Shown here one piece after another: positions 30,801-37,959 of a stretch of DNA of 43,429 nt. The position numbers and the translations under genes were made by a program. The notes under the pieces are model-generated. The model saw only the letters and a program-made list of their open reading frames with translations, did no database searches and had not been told where the DNA came from. This DNA is from Helochares maculicollis (Eukaryota > Arthropoda > Insecta > Coleoptera > Hydrophilidae): positions 1 through 43,429 of the forward strand of contig JAWQRO010000310.1 in NCBI GenBank assembly GCA_033557835.1, written 5' to 3'. Each line of letters opens with the position of its first letter. The first letter of the stretch is position 1.

Positions 30801-33543
30801 GAAAATAAAACGAGTGATGATCAATAAAAGAATAATGAAGCAAATTCGATCTCTCCAATCATTGAAGCATGCCTAAAAATAATGAGTTATGGTTTTGGAT
30901 GGTAATTTCCAAAACATCTGATCTCTACAACAGCCGAAGCAAAACTGAAAATAAAACAAGTAATGACCACATACAGAATAATGAAGCGCATCCGATCTCT
31001 GCAGCCGTCGAAGCAAGACTCTAAATAAGATGAGTCATGGTCCCAGATGGAAATTTCCAGATATGTGATCTCTACATTGGCCGAAGCTAGCTTGAAACTA
31101 AAACGAGTGATGATCAATCAAATAATAATGAAGCATATTCAATCTCTCCAACCGTTGAAGCATGCCTAAAAATAACGAGTTGTGGTTTTGGATGGTAATT
31201 TCCAAAACGGCTGATCTCTACAACGGCCGAAGTAAAACTGAAAATAAAACAAGTGATGACCACGGTCAGAATAAGGAAGGACATCCGATCTCTCCAACCG
31301 TCGAAGCAAAACTCTAAATAAGATGAGTCATGGTCCTAGATGGAAATTTGCAGATATGTGATCTCTACAATGGCTAAAGCTAGACTGAAAATAAAACAAG
31401 TGATGATCAATCAAAGAATAATGAGCCACATTCAATCTCTCCAATCCTTGAAGCATGTCTAAAAATAAGATGAGCCATGCTTCTGGATGGAAATTTCCAA
31501 AACATCTGATCTCTACAATAGCCGAAGTAAAACTAGGAATAAAACAAGTGATGACCACGGACAGAATAATGAAGCACATCTGATCTCTCCAACAGTCGAA
31601 GCACGAGCAATTAAGATGAGTTATGGTCCCAGATAAAAATTTCCAGATACGTGCTCTCTACAATGGCCAAAGCTAGACTGAAAATAAAACAAATGATGAC
31701 TACGGAGAGAATAATGAACCACATCCGATCTCTTCAATCGTCAAAGCAATAAATAAGATGAGTCATGGTCCCAGATGGAAATTTCCAGATATGTGATCTC
31801 TACAATGGCCAAACCTAGACTGAAAATAAAACAAATGATGACTAAGGAGAGAATAATGAAGCACATCCAATCTCTTCAATCGTCAAAGCAAGACTCTAAA
31901 TAAGATGAGTCATTGTCCCAGATGGAAATTTCCAGATATGTGATTTCTACAATGGCCGAAACAATGCTATCAATAAAAGAAATGATGGCCAAGAAAAAAA
32001 TATTGAAGCACATCCAATCTCTCCAACCGTCGAAGCAAGGCTCTAAATAAAATGAGTCATTGTCCCAGAGGGCAATTTCCAGATATGTGATCTCTACAAT
32101 GGCCGAAACAATGCTATCAATGAAAGAAATGATGGCCACGACAAAAATATTGAAGCACATCCGATCTCTCCAACTGACGAAGCAAGACTAGAAATAAGAT
32201 GAGTCCTAGATGGCAATTTTCAAAACATCTCTACAACGGCTGAAACAAGACTGATAATTAAACCAGTAATGAATAAGGAGAGAATAATGAAGCATATCTG
32301 ATTTCTCAATTTGTCTAGCAGGACTGAAAATAATATGAATCATGAGCCCAGATAGAATTTGTCAAACCATCGATCTTTATAATGGCCAAAGCAAGGCTGA
32401 AAATAAATCAAGTGATGACCATGGAAAGAATAATGAAGCACATCTGATCTATTCAACTGTTGAAGCAAGATGAGTCATGGTCTCAGATGGGCATTTTCAA
32501 AACATCTGATCTCTACAACTGAAGAATGAAATTTGAAGTGTAATCATATCATAGCTAATGATATTATATTGAAAAAATCAAGCAACTTCTCAAATACAAG
32601 CAAGTAAAGCCGTCGGTGATTGCTAGTTACGGTATAAAATCAAGTAAATACAAAAATTCTCAGAAACACACCTGCAGGCAACTGTTAGTATTTAGTTAGG
32701 GCCATCAATAGTATTCTTGTCATACATGACATGTGTATGATAATATTGAGTTGAGACACTTACAACACCTATATAGTAAATGGGGATATGGAAAAGTTAA
32801 CATGCTCATAAAGCATAAAGAGGTGATAATGTGACAAAATGGACGATTGCATGCCTTTGGTTCATTAGCACTTACTGCTGTATTTGTATACAAGAATATT
32901 GAGTAGAGATGCTCCAGAAGGTTTCTTTTGCACTAAATGCTCTCGTTTCAGATCAAACCAAAACCGGGAGCAAACTCCTGCCCGTTCCAACTGGTGGCAT
33001 ATTGGAAGTGCGAAAATACACATACTGACTTGAAAGTTGATTACAAATACAACTCTCATGCTATGAGTTCTCCCTCTCCACTACTGAACGTGACTGTTTC
33101 TGTGCCTGTAGATGGTGGTGTGAAGAACATGCAATCAAAACCCACGGCCCAATGGTAAGTCGCCTGAGCCTATTGCAGTACATTATGAGATTCATTCGAA
33201 TCCTATTATCTTTTCGTTTTTTGTTCACAGGTCGTCCGAAAATAATCGAATTGTATGGAAGTATACCGAACTGTCCCAACATTCTGAAAACCATGGCGTC
33301 GGCTCCATGCTAGCCCGGTTTGATTTGGAATCGGGCCCGAGCACTCCAGCAATAATTTCTACGCAGTTCAATTGCGAGGGCACGACGCTCTCGGGTTTAG
33401 TCTTCGAATTAGTCGGGCCCGGTTACAGACTGTCTCTAGTCAAGCGGCGCTTCATTTCCGGCAGATATATTTGCGACGGTGATCTCAAGTACAGTTCGGG
33501 ATCAGCAACGCCATCTTCGAATACAAGTGCAGGCAATTGCTAG
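9801..33543 (+). CDS. FCHo: F-BAR and mu-homology endocytic adaptor (FCHo), 12 coding exons
   Basis: Exons: 9801-9830, 10194-10285, 14545-14761, 14844-15297, 18634-18813, 25173-25272, 26619-27145, 28330-28657, 28767-28922, 28981-29113, 32952-33154, 33231-33543. All introns are GT-AG and all phases join, giving 910 codons and a TAG stop; FCHO1/2 proteins are usually 800-900 residues. Residues about 1-262 form the F-BAR domain, which binds and bends PI(4,5)P2-rich plasma membrane. Residues 265-620 are a disordered linker with a Lys-rich patch and a Ser/Asp-rich AP-2-activating segment. Residues about 620-905 form the mu-homology domain, which binds Eps15/intersectin-type partners and cargo. The family nucleates clathrin-coated pits by recruiting and opening AP-2. 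Identity comes from conserved blocks read by eye, and exon joins come from splice signals, without transcript support. The introns total about 21 kb, largely transposon-derived. Confidence 0.92.
9831..10193 (+). other. FCHo intron 1 (363 bp)
   Basis: GTAAGC donor and TTGTTTTAG acceptor, phase 0. AT-rich; nothing else seen. Confidence 0.8.
10194..10285 (+). CDS. FCHo: FCHo coding exon 2 (F-BAR helix 1)
   Basis: 92 nt, reading GEKNNGYDVLYHNMKYGLVA then SKELVEFFRER. This is the start of the F-BAR domain: the conserved FDVLYHNMK and ASKEL.EF.RER blocks carry basic residues of the membrane-binding face. The donor GAGAG/GTAAGA leaves phase 2, completed by the first base of exon 3. Confidence 0.93.
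10286..14544 (+). other. FCHo intron 2 (4.26 kb)
   Basis: GTAAGA donor and TTCATTGCAG acceptor. It contains one dispersed repeat at about 11780-12260 (listed separately). The rest is AT-rich with short ORFs only. A (TG)-rich patch lies at 10305-10322. I see no transposase or reverse transcriptase remnants in this intron. Confidence 0.6.
11780..12260. repeat. Dispersed repeat, copy 1
   Basis: Shares ordered blocks with 34255-34545. GTGAAGATAGTT..ATTAGT, TTTTGGACTGTCAAA.AGA and AATATAA..ATAACCTAA are followed by GTACATAAATA.TAGATT.AAGGCCT and GGCATTTTGT.CA.ATTTGA. The left part has a GC-rich TGTAGGCGCCCTCC start reminiscent of an LTR, but neither terminal repeats nor target duplications could be set. 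It is an unclassified interspersed repeat. Confidence 0.6.
14545..14761 (+). CDS. FCHo: FCHo coding exon 3 (F-BAR)
   Basis: 217 nt: SNIEENNSKLLAKLAKQASS, then the family landmark GTFAPLWHVLK, SAERLSALHMQMVQKVTDLV and KKHKS. It forms the first long helices of the F-BAR dimer. The FAP.W.V.K motif is diagnostic of the FCHo branch. Entry completes an Arg codon and exit is phase 0. Confidence 0.93.
14762..14843 (+). other. FCHo intron 3 (82 bp)
   Basis: Short GT-AG intron (GTAAGT, CATAAG) in phase 0. Confidence 0.85.
14844..15297 (+). CDS. FCHo: FCHo coding exon 4 (F-BAR, main helices)
   Basis: 454 nt, 151 codons plus one base. Reads VKEDESGTLEAVQAMQSTTI, QRGQELEKLKKENASPKEIE, KAEVKLKKAQEDYRGFVDKY and EELHLIRMKEFLASYAEVIQ, then TVETLLEKFVLSKYTGLEKP. 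The Lys/Glu-rich helices and the K(A/V)K(L/S)KKA heptads match the dimerising, curved part of FCHo F-BAR domains. KYTGLEKPG corresponds to the conserved (S)KGTGKERPG that ends the domain. Confidence 0.95.
16200..16925 (+). mobile_element. Cecropia-type mariner relic
   Basis: Plus-strand pieces: the helix-turn-helix block DLIIALVEENPQYTVCEVVN followed by TTVHDLTKLEYSNQ, then SS*TD*SD*PRV (usual KLTDR..L), VYYNLF, ITIT.DPKCLLVKNKLLLFD (degenerate HHDNARPH..L.TRQKLLDF), and DVFPSLPYSFDIALFNY (usual DVLPHPPYSPDIAPSDY), ending at the AAN-SQ-FLTG.. block. The order and spacing match mariners of the cecropia group (the SETMAR/Hsmar1 relatives). It is full of stops and small deletions and is the oldest-looking copy in the window. 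Confidence 0.72.
17585..17646 (-). repeat. Two 28-bp direct repeats in the LTR
   Basis: 17585-17612 and 17619-17646 (period 34) share TTACTA..C..CGAGTCGAA and the ending GATTCT. They lie downstream of the LTR TATA box. Confidence 0.75.
17743..17952 (-). repeat. Three 70-bp tandem repeats inside the solo LTR
   Basis: Units start at 17743, 17813 and 17883, each beginning GTGATGA.C.GCAGAGA and containing GGCCGGT.AAGGGTACCACGA. Divergence between units is roughly 10-15 percent. They lie 65-275 bp upstream of the TATA box in LTR orientation, as expected for duplicated enhancers. Because 70 is not a multiple of 3, the two overlapping minus-strand ORFs here echo each other in different frames and are not genes. 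Confidence 0.9.
18634..18813 (+). CDS. FCHo: FCHo coding exon 5 (linker, possible cassette exon)
   Basis: 180 nt entering and leaving in phase 1: GLVEVDEPLTSPVLDSEPSK, then KPSRRTTSLLNLFMSNSQG. Low complexity, rich in Pro and Ser, and expected to be disordered linker. The SLLNLF(M/I)SN block just before the basic stretch seems conserved among insect FCHo proteins as far as I recall. Its length is a multiple of 3, so skipping would keep frame and join PG to FLRSR. Reading through the donor (AGG/GTACGT) would stop at 18887 and give an F-BAR-only protein. Confidence 0.85.
20281..20370. repeat. 15-bp degenerate tandem repeat (about 6 units)
   Basis: Units start at 20281, 20296, 20311, 20326, 20341 and 20356. 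Consensus is roughly (A/T)TAATCTGTAGTTGA, with the middle four the most similar. It is a minisatellite-like run in an FCHo intron. Confidence 0.75.
20410..20700 (+). mobile_element. GC-rich patch with TTA-repeat tail, possibly a LINE 3' end
   Basis: A sharply bounded GC-rich block (CGAGCCGGGCCTTGCAGCGC near 20463) in an AT-rich intron, ending in GTTATTATTATTACC at about 20678-20692. Such short-repeat tails follow several insect LINE families. No conserved protein motif is visible, so this is only a guess from composition and tail. Confidence 0.3.
20451..20458. promoter_or_regulatory. TCACGTGA palindrome in FCHo intron 5
   Basis: Within GGGTCACGTGAAG. It matches the core of the Mitf/TFE (CLEAR-like, GTCACGTGA) element. 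It lies in the GC-rich patch, which may be transposon-derived. Motif match only. Confidence 0.25.
21016..21023. promoter_or_regulatory. TGACGTCA (CRE) palindrome in FCHo intron 5
   Basis: GCATGACGTCACGTAC contains a perfect CREB/ATF element. Motif match only; no other support. Confidence 0.2.
21600..22250 (-). mobile_element. Mariner relic (catalytic and C-terminal part)
   Basis: Minus-strand reading: SSGIAKHLILDTLRTATT (usual SKGIL..DFL..GTT), DFLKNRRPNSKIKIGLLHHD, NTPVRCMETCTQYLN (usual NARPH), and EHPTYSPDLAPCGFALFLHV. It then continues through KLTRLRFPE to WGKGLVLLHCDTQYIW in a shifted frame. HHDN and YSPDLAP are the mariner landmarks. One frame stays open across 78 codons but the copy is broken. 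It differs in sequence from the other mariners in the window, so it is another family. Confidence 0.72.
22850..23640. repeat. Unclassified, possibly repetitive non-coding block
   Basis: Contains several short G-runs followed by AAAAT (GAGGGGGTGAAAATAGGGG, GGTAGATGGGGGGTTAAAAT, ATGGGGAGGGGGGCTTAAT) spaced through AT-rich DNA. That texture is common in interspersed non-coding repeats of insects. No ends or coding capacity seen; weak evidence. Confidence 0.25.
24268..24275. promoter_or_regulatory. Second TCACGTGA palindrome in FCHo intron 5
   Basis: Within GGCATCACGTGACACAC (TCACGTGAC). Same Mitf/TFE-type core as at 20451. Motif match only. Confidence 0.25.
25173..25272 (+). CDS. FCHo: FCHo coding exon 6 (lysine-rich linker)
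   Basis: 100 nt, phase 1 in and 2 out: GFLRSRKDKSKQKKAKKKKD, then NSDNQSNKEEKSDL. A strongly basic run followed by an acidic/polar stretch. In FCHo proteins a basic segment right after the F-BAR domain adds to membrane phospholipid binding. It cannot be skipped alone without a frameshift. Confidence 0.88.
25273..26618 (+). other. FCHo intron 6 (1.35 kb)
   Basis: GTAAGA donor, CATGTTTAG acceptor. AT-rich; no repeat or gene recognised. Confidence 0.7.
26619..27145 (+). CDS. FCHo: FCHo coding exon 7 (AP-2-activating linker)
   Basis: 527 nt, phase 2 in and 1 out. Reads EEKEETRKS, then EVDEDGYGIQPAAPQNW (the (D/E)EEG(Y/F).I.P block of FCHo proteins), then an acidic serine run SSSDSDSDDERERKIRVEIK, and MSASVDELRATVENLYLAPS. 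The VEIKP and S.(E/D)EL.A...NL.L.P blocks match the conserved central segment reported to bind and open the AP-2 core. The rest is Ser/Pro/Thr-rich with repeated SPS/TPT motifs, likely phosphorylated and disordered. The ORF would continue to a TAA after the donor, so intron retention would truncate the protein. Confidence 0.92.
27146..28329 (+). other. FCHo intron 7, nearly all mariner
   Basis: GTAATT donor, GATCTAG acceptor with a weak pyrimidine tract; the phase 1 join gives YAGDLFSEVGEI. A complete mariner (27188-28264) fills all but about 100 bp of it. Confidence 0.8.
27188..28264 (-). mobile_element. Full-length decayed mariner in FCHo intron 7
   Basis: TA then CGAGGGTAGGCCAATTC at the left. 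A diverged copy of that end lies at about 28235-28264 (GTCACGGACTTATCAACCCA before TTCATA). On the minus strand, from 28100 down: FRVLIKH*FLRKYITQAKAK (N-terminal helix-turn-helix), the second helix-turn-helix with KLHGSAYLILKNHFGM and SVRWVPHLLTTDH, KGLSANKVIATNFWDTCSII, RTIDGKYANLLV, and the C-terminal SYS/YSPDL region down to about 27240. Stops and frame changes are frequent. Its terminal CGAGGGT matches the mariners at 2872 and 39096, so the three are related. Confidence 0.8.
28330..28657 (+). CDS. FCHo: FCHo coding exon 8 (end of linker, start of mu-homology domain)
   Basis: 328 nt, phase 1 in and 2 out: GDLFSEVGEIQPQPVPGPKV, a Pro/Arg/Ser-rich stretch, SRGPSPLTIGLADTIPLAVA, then FHEIVHSYFRGADETK. 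DLF.EVG and SPLTI are conserved family blocks. The IP(L/I)AVAF.E..(H/N)(A/S)YF(R/K)G block opens the mu-homology domain. Confidence 0.93.
28767..28922 (+). CDS. FCHo: FCHo coding exon 9 (mu-homology domain)
   Basis: 156 nt, phase 2 in and 2 out: CQVKMSGEMMLSFPAGIVAM, then LAKNPNPAKLAFRVKNTQRL and ILPNKQLVS. C.VK..G.M..SFPAGI is a diagnostic FCHo/SGIP1 mu-homology signature. Flanking introns are only 109 bp (28658-28766) and 58 bp (28923-28980). Confidence 0.95.
28981..29113 (+). CDS. FCHo: FCHo coding exon 10 (mu-homology domain)
   Basis: 133 nt, phase 2 in and 0 out: DSGQSGAESLVLEFSMSALS, ALLKNQSEQNPSASYFNVDI, LKYQ. The acceptor TTCTTTTCAG and donor CAA/GTAAGT are strong. The YFNVDILKYQ block is conserved in the family. 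Confidence 0.95.
29114..32951 (+). other. FCHo intron 10 (3.8 kb) with satellite array
   Basis: GTAAGT donor and TCTCGTTTCAG acceptor, phase 0. About 930 bp of mixed sequence (29114-30050) precedes the satellite array. Within it, 29690-29870 has a short plus-strand reading (ASLFMTKAKGNWLVEKSPTF) that I cannot assign. About 430 bp after the array is AT-rich with nothing seen. Confidence 0.75.
30050..32520. repeat. ~146-bp satellite array, about 16 units, partly dimeric
   Basis: Units recognised by AATAAGATGAGTCATGG near 30274, 30421, 30571, 30737, 30881, 31026, 31171, 31321, 31467, 31614, 31757, 31902, 32051, 32197, 32335 and 32468, mostly 143-150 bp apart. Two variants occur: type B (GTCCCAGATGG..TTCCAGATATGTGATCTC) and type A (GGTTCTGGATGG..TTCCAAAACATCTGATCTC). 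From 30737 to 31614 they alternate B-A-B-A-B-A-B, giving a ~292-bp higher-order repeat; 31614-32051 are B only. The units near 30571 and 32197 look like A/B recombinants. The first ~220 bp and last ~200 bp are more degenerate. The short minus-strand ORFs here are repeat read-throughs. Confidence 0.93.
32952..33154 (+). CDS. FCHo: FCHo coding exon 11 (mu-homology domain)
   Basis: 203 nt, phase 0 in and 2 out: IKPKPGANSCPFQLVAYWKC, ENTHTDLKVDYKYNSHAMSS, then LLNVTVSVPVDGGVKNMQSK. P.QL..YWKCE..TTDL.VDY.YN is a landmark of the FCHo mu-homology domain. The 76-bp intron 11 (33155-33230) follows. Confidence 0.95.
33231..33543 (+). CDS. FCHo: FCHo last coding exon with stop
   Basis: 313 nt: completes Trp (AQW), then SSENNRIVWKYTELSQHSEN, GVGSMLARFDLESGPSTPAI, STQFNCEGTTLSGLVFELVG and YRLSLVKRRFISGRYICDG. 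It ends in a short Ser-rich tail and TAG at 33541-33543. The W.Y.(E/D)(L/I)S....G.GSL.A.F and (R/K)YRLSL.K(R/K)RF.(S/A)G(R/K)Y blocks are the C-terminal end of the domain, so the protein is complete. Confidence 0.95.
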
Positions 33544-33890
33544 CATTCCAACATATCACGCCTGTATTTTATATTTTATATAGTTTTATTTCGTATGTAT
33601 GAATACTGTTTATTTATGAATATTTTCATGTTACTATGCCTACATATAGTTTATGATGCTATTTTATAATCAGTGAAAATTTTGAATAATAGTTTTTAAA
33701 CTTATCGTTTGAAGTTTGTTTGATCCATCCCAATGGACTTATAACATTTAAATTGCGAGTGTTGTTGAACAACTCAAGCGGATATTTTTTAATATGTTGT
33801 ATATACCTGTATGCACATTTGTAAAAATATTCCATTTGTTCTAATACAGCAAGATGAAACAGTTCTTTAAATAAAAAAATAACTAGGTTG
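33544..33890 (+). terminator. FCHo: FCHo 3' UTR and polyadenylation signal
   Basis: AT-rich sequence after the stop with AATAAA at 33870-33875, about 330 nt downstream. The exact end is not visible. Confidence 0.55.
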
Positions 33891-34254
33891 TCTATCCATC
33901 ACTTTCGTAAAACATACTGTAACGGAAATTCAATACCCATTAGGCAACCTGATCTGCTCCATATTAAGCATTTTGGTTGCAAACCTTGGACAACATAGGC
34001 GGTATCAAAGATAAAATAATCTAATTTCAATCGAATAGTCCATAATTTGAAGACACGAAATAATGCTTCACCATCTTCCTGAAATGGTGGATCTCATATA
34101 AAAGTCTGTTTCTTTTACACGATAAGTTAAATAGCAATTTATAGTCCGTCCACAACAAATACATATAGAACAGTGCGATTTCATGTCGGTAACATTTCAA
34201 AATGAACAAATCTAAATAAAGCGTGAGCATATAAACGAAATTAAATAGTATAGT
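33891..34254. other. AT-rich spacer after FCHo
   Basis: No gene or named repeat. A minus-strand 67-codon ORF here has no family features. Confidence 0.4.
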
Positions 34255-34545
34255 AGTAGTAACGTTGCTGATCCTAGATGAAACAAAGCACTGCGATCTT
34301 GAATTGGAAGGAAGTCAGCATTTGAGTCGAGACTTGGAATAGTTTCAATAGAGACCTCGAAAGAGCTAAAATAGAGATCATACGCTTTTGTGAAGATAGT
34401 TCAATTAGTAAATAAGTAAAAATATTCTTTTGAACTGTCAAATAGACAAATATAACCTAAAAAACATTATCACGATGTACATAAATAGTAGATTTAAGGC
34501 CTCTATTGAATATATTTAAAGTAAAAACTTGGCATTTTGTGCAAA
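34255..34545. repeat. Dispersed repeat, copy 2
   Basis: Same family and orientation as the copy at 11780-12260: GTGAAGATAGTT, TTTTGAACTGTCAAATAGA, AATATAACCTAA, GTACATAAATAGTAGATTTA, AGGCCT and GGCATTTTGTGCAAATTTGA occur in the same order. The copies are clearly diverged, with insertions and deletions. Class unknown. Confidence 0.6.
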
Positions 34546-35885
34546 TTTGATTAAACGAACACCCGGAAACGTTATCATCTATATTGGAAGGAGTGTTTCT
34601 TTGATTTATTTGCAACAAAGAACCCCCGAAATCGTAACAATACTGTAGATGCAAAACAATAAATTTTGTGATTTGGATCACAATGACAATGCAAAGAAAA
34701 ATAAAAATCGACATGATTTTAAACGTATTTATTCATAAGTAACATAAAAAATCACAATAAAGTATAAAATCACTATAAAAGTGCCATTTTAGAGGGGTCG
34801 CTGACCACAGTGATGAACTTTCGGACAATAAATTATCTTTTAAAAAATAATAATAAAATAATAAATCAGGCTTCGTAATAAATAGGTACAGTAGGTACAG
34901 CGAGTGGCAAGTTTGTATAATAAAAAATAATTAAAAATATAACTTAAATAATAGAAAACAGTCTCTACAAATGATACAATATTTACAATAGTCTTATCAC
35001 AATTATTGACAATAGGAAAATACTTATACAACTGGTGGAGGCAGCATTTAGGTCGTTGCTTTCGTCGTCGGGGATTGTTTGATCTGTAAATATACCAAAA
35101 ATTGTATTATTAATACTGTAGTAAAAAAATAAAAAATTTGTTCAATTCAGGCTTTAGAAGTCTACCAATTTGTAACACTGGGTAAAGTATCCCACCTTAT
35201 TTGTACATAATCAGAATTTGTTCTCCTCACTTTAAAGGCTTGTTTTATGGCTCTTTGTATTATTACTTTTTCATACTATTGTGTCTGTATTCCCTTTAAT
35301 TTATATATTATAAAACCAAGAGAGGAATTGTGTCATAATATCTTTGCTTGTACTCTATTTGAAGTTTTAATACACTTATATTGATGATTATTTTTAAATA
35401 CTGCCCAATATCCGGATTAAAACAACCATTGATTAAATAAATAACAAAAATCAAGTTTAATAGACCTTATTTTAAATTTATTTTTCCAAAGGTTACCGAA
35501 TATTCTTCTGGTGTACATTAGATAGGGTAGGTATTTCAGATATACTTATCTAGAGTTTACAAACTATACTCTAGTATTCTGACTAAAACTATGAAAAGAT
35601 AGCTGGAAGCAAGTTGTTGTTTATTAATTTATGGCAATATTTTAAAAACTTAAGCGTTTTAATAGATACAACAACTTTTATCTACAATTTTCTTGCTTCA
35701 GGCGAAATCATTTTTGGTCGAGTACAATGTTTAATAATATATTAGATGAAGTAAACAGCTGTGGACACTTTATCTCTCTATTGCGACATTTATATAACAA
35801 TGTTAGAATTTTCACATTTAGATCAAATACGTTCCATTTTGCTTAATAATTATTGCATATTTTGATGACAGTTTTATAATTCCGC
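34546..35885. other. AT-rich intergenic stretch
   Basis: Very AT-rich (34840-35000 in particular) with no coding signal beyond short ORFs and no named repeat. Confidence 0.45.
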
Positions 35886-36230
35886 ATTTGAAGAAGTTCT
35901 CGTCCCTTTTAACAAAAAGCTTGTCCAGCACATTTTCAGAAGCCTCTCTTGAGGTCAGTTTTCATTAAGAAATTGTTGCAAATGCTCAAAAAGGTCATAA
36001 GCACTTGGGTCCACGTCTGCACTGTAAGGCGGGTGCGACATAGCCTCTCGTACAAGCTCTCAGAGCTTCTGGCGCGTCGTTAAAAATGTGCGGCGCGGCG
36101 TTGTTTTGATGGAATAGGCACCATTCCCTTCCCTCCTAATTCCACTAAGCACGCAGTAAAATCTTCTTGGTCGTTAATCCGGGCAACGCATGCCGATTTG
36201 AATCGACGATTTCATATATCATGGAAATGA
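35886..36230 (-). mobile_element. Short mariner fragment (catalytic to C-terminal region)
   Basis: Minus strand, allowing frame changes: RRAAHF/APHILTTRQ (usual ARPH....TRQKL), REAMSHPPYSADVDPSAYDL (usual PHPPYSPDIAPSDYHL), FEHLQQFLNEN, and LLKMCWTSFLLKGT downstream. The HPPYS.D and LQ.FLN blocks identify a mariner of the cecropia/SETMAR-like group. It is severely truncated. Confidence 0.6.
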
Positions 36231-36789
36231 ATGACAAGAAGCAACATATACATCGCGAGATATGGCTCACTAAAGCCGTTTAGCGAAACAAGGTGATAAT
36301 TTAATTTTTAATTCATCTATTGGTATTGGACACAAAAACGAAATTGAATTATTTCTGTGGTATAAAAATTCACCAGTACAAATAGTTAAGTTGGTAATGC
36401 ACCAAAAAAATGTAATCTTGCATAAAATGGAGTATTAATATCCACCCCGCCCATAGTATATTAAGAGTGTCAAAATTTCATTTATTTTCAAGAAAAACAT
36501 GCTAAATTTATACGTCTTAACTCAGCTGATTTGGATTTGAGGCTTAACGAAAAGCATTAATCTAAATATTTTAAAGCACAGACAACGAATCAATTGATTC
36601 ACTTTATCAAATACGAAACACGTCAGTTTTGAAACGAAGAACTTCCGACTGTGTCCACTCAACATTCCCGTACAAGACCTACTGAAAATGGAATTTTTAA
36701 AATAAAAGAAATATCACTTCCAGTGCTCCGATGATGCTGAAATTTTGTACCTACTTACTTTTCGTTGCATTTAAGACGTGAACAAAATT
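36231..36789. other. Intergenic stretch with no recognised feature
   Basis: AT-rich; nothing supportable seen. Confidence 0.4.
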
Positions 36790-37050
36790 TCGACTTGTTA
36801 GCTCTATTTTAACGACTAGTTTTCTTGGAAAATTTCAAAACTGTGCAAGTAAACAGGTACTTTCGGTGGTCCTAAATGACTCATAAGTTGATACAGACCT
36901 GCGAGTTTACGTTAATAGCAGGGTGCAAAACTTCATCGCTTCACCTCAAACGGTCTGACCGCTATATTGTTTAGAACATCTTAGGATCGATTTTTTTCAT
37001 GCTCCCAATCCTTTCCTGTTACTATACTTCGTACAGTAATATGGGAATGT
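36790..37050. repeat. Dispersed direct repeat, copy 1
   Basis: Aligns with 37960-38280: GGTACTTTCGGTGGTCCT, TTCATCGCTTCACCTCAAAC, GGTCTGACCGCTAT, and the end TATACTTCGTACAGTAATAT then GGGAATGT. It lacks about 55 bp present in copy 2. The shared right end (GGGAATGT) is sharp in both copies. Confidence 0.8.
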
Positions 37051-37615
37051 TCCCTCTCAATTTGAGAATTTGAAATCTTTGCATTACTGTCTAGATGACT
37101 TGACCACTGAGATAGTGGCTTCACCGAAACTTGACAAATGTGATTGTTAAATTATTAAATGATGAGAGACAACTTTTTAGCTAATATCAATTTTGTTCGT
37201 TTCAGCTTGATAACCGAGCTGAAACTATACATAATTGTATTCTTCACGGTCTTTATTGATGCCATAGAATCCCAGCTAAATATTTTGGTTAAAATTTGTG
37301 AGATTGAACGCTTGTAAAACTGCATTCTACTATAATTTGAAAATGTGAATTCATAACTTAACAAGCGAAATCAACAAGCTGAAAAGCGACGCCCAATGTA
37401 TGCTTGCTTATAATTTAACAGTCTCAGTCGTCGTGTGTAAAATTTTCTTAAACTACTTTATTTTCAAATCTAAAATTTTGTACACTAGTAATATAATTTT
37501 AAAACAACGCTTAATCTTTCCTTCGTAGTAGAAGAATGTTACATTATTATTTATTTTACTACCACCAGAATCACAAATAGGATTTAAAATGAATTGTAGT
37601 AAAAACAAAAGTATA
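37051..37615. other. AT-rich stretch between repeats
   Basis: No gene or named repeat recognised. Confidence 0.4.
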
Positions 37616-37617
37616 AT

Positions 37618-37690
37618 GCCGGGGCCAGACTCGAACCCCGGACCTTGGCATCAGGAAGCGGGTGTTTTCGACCACTGAACCATTAGATTT
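37618..37690 (-). mobile_element. tRNA-derived SINE head
   Basis: The minus strand has an A-box-like TGGTTCAGTGGTCG (37669-37682) and a B-box GGTTCGAGTC (37628-37637), at tRNA spacing, with a plausible T-arm (CCGGG..TCTGG with wobbles). The 5' acceptor strand (AAGTAAATC side) does not pair with the 3' CCCCGGC, and the anticodon stem is broken, so it is not a functional tRNA. This is the RNA polymerase III promoter of a SINE or a tRNA relic; the SINE body would run left of 37618, but its end is not clear. Confidence 0.65.
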
Positions 37691-37959
37691 ACTTGTAAAT
37701 GACATAAGTTACTGTGATACTAAATTATGATAGCTATTTTTTATTTTAACAATTTTTGCTAATTTTTGGCTTGATTGTCTAATTAAAACCATGCTTAAGT
37801 ACGTTATTAACGGTAATTCTTCATTCTGTAGCATTTATACCAAAAAGTTTGGTGAAAATTACAATTTTTGTTAGTTTTTGCTAAAAAGTTCATTTCCTGT
37901 AGTTGTTTTGCGTAAAACTTCATAAATAAGATTTTTTATATTGTTTTGTAGGTGTGTAA

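Noticed and set aside
30050..32520. CRISPR array
   Set aside because: Units are long (about 146 bp), fully repetitive without unique spacers, and the context is a eukaryotic intron.
37618..37690. A functional tRNA gene
   Set aside because: The acceptor 5' strand does not pair with CCCCGGC and the anticodon stem is broken, so a SINE head or relic is the better reading.
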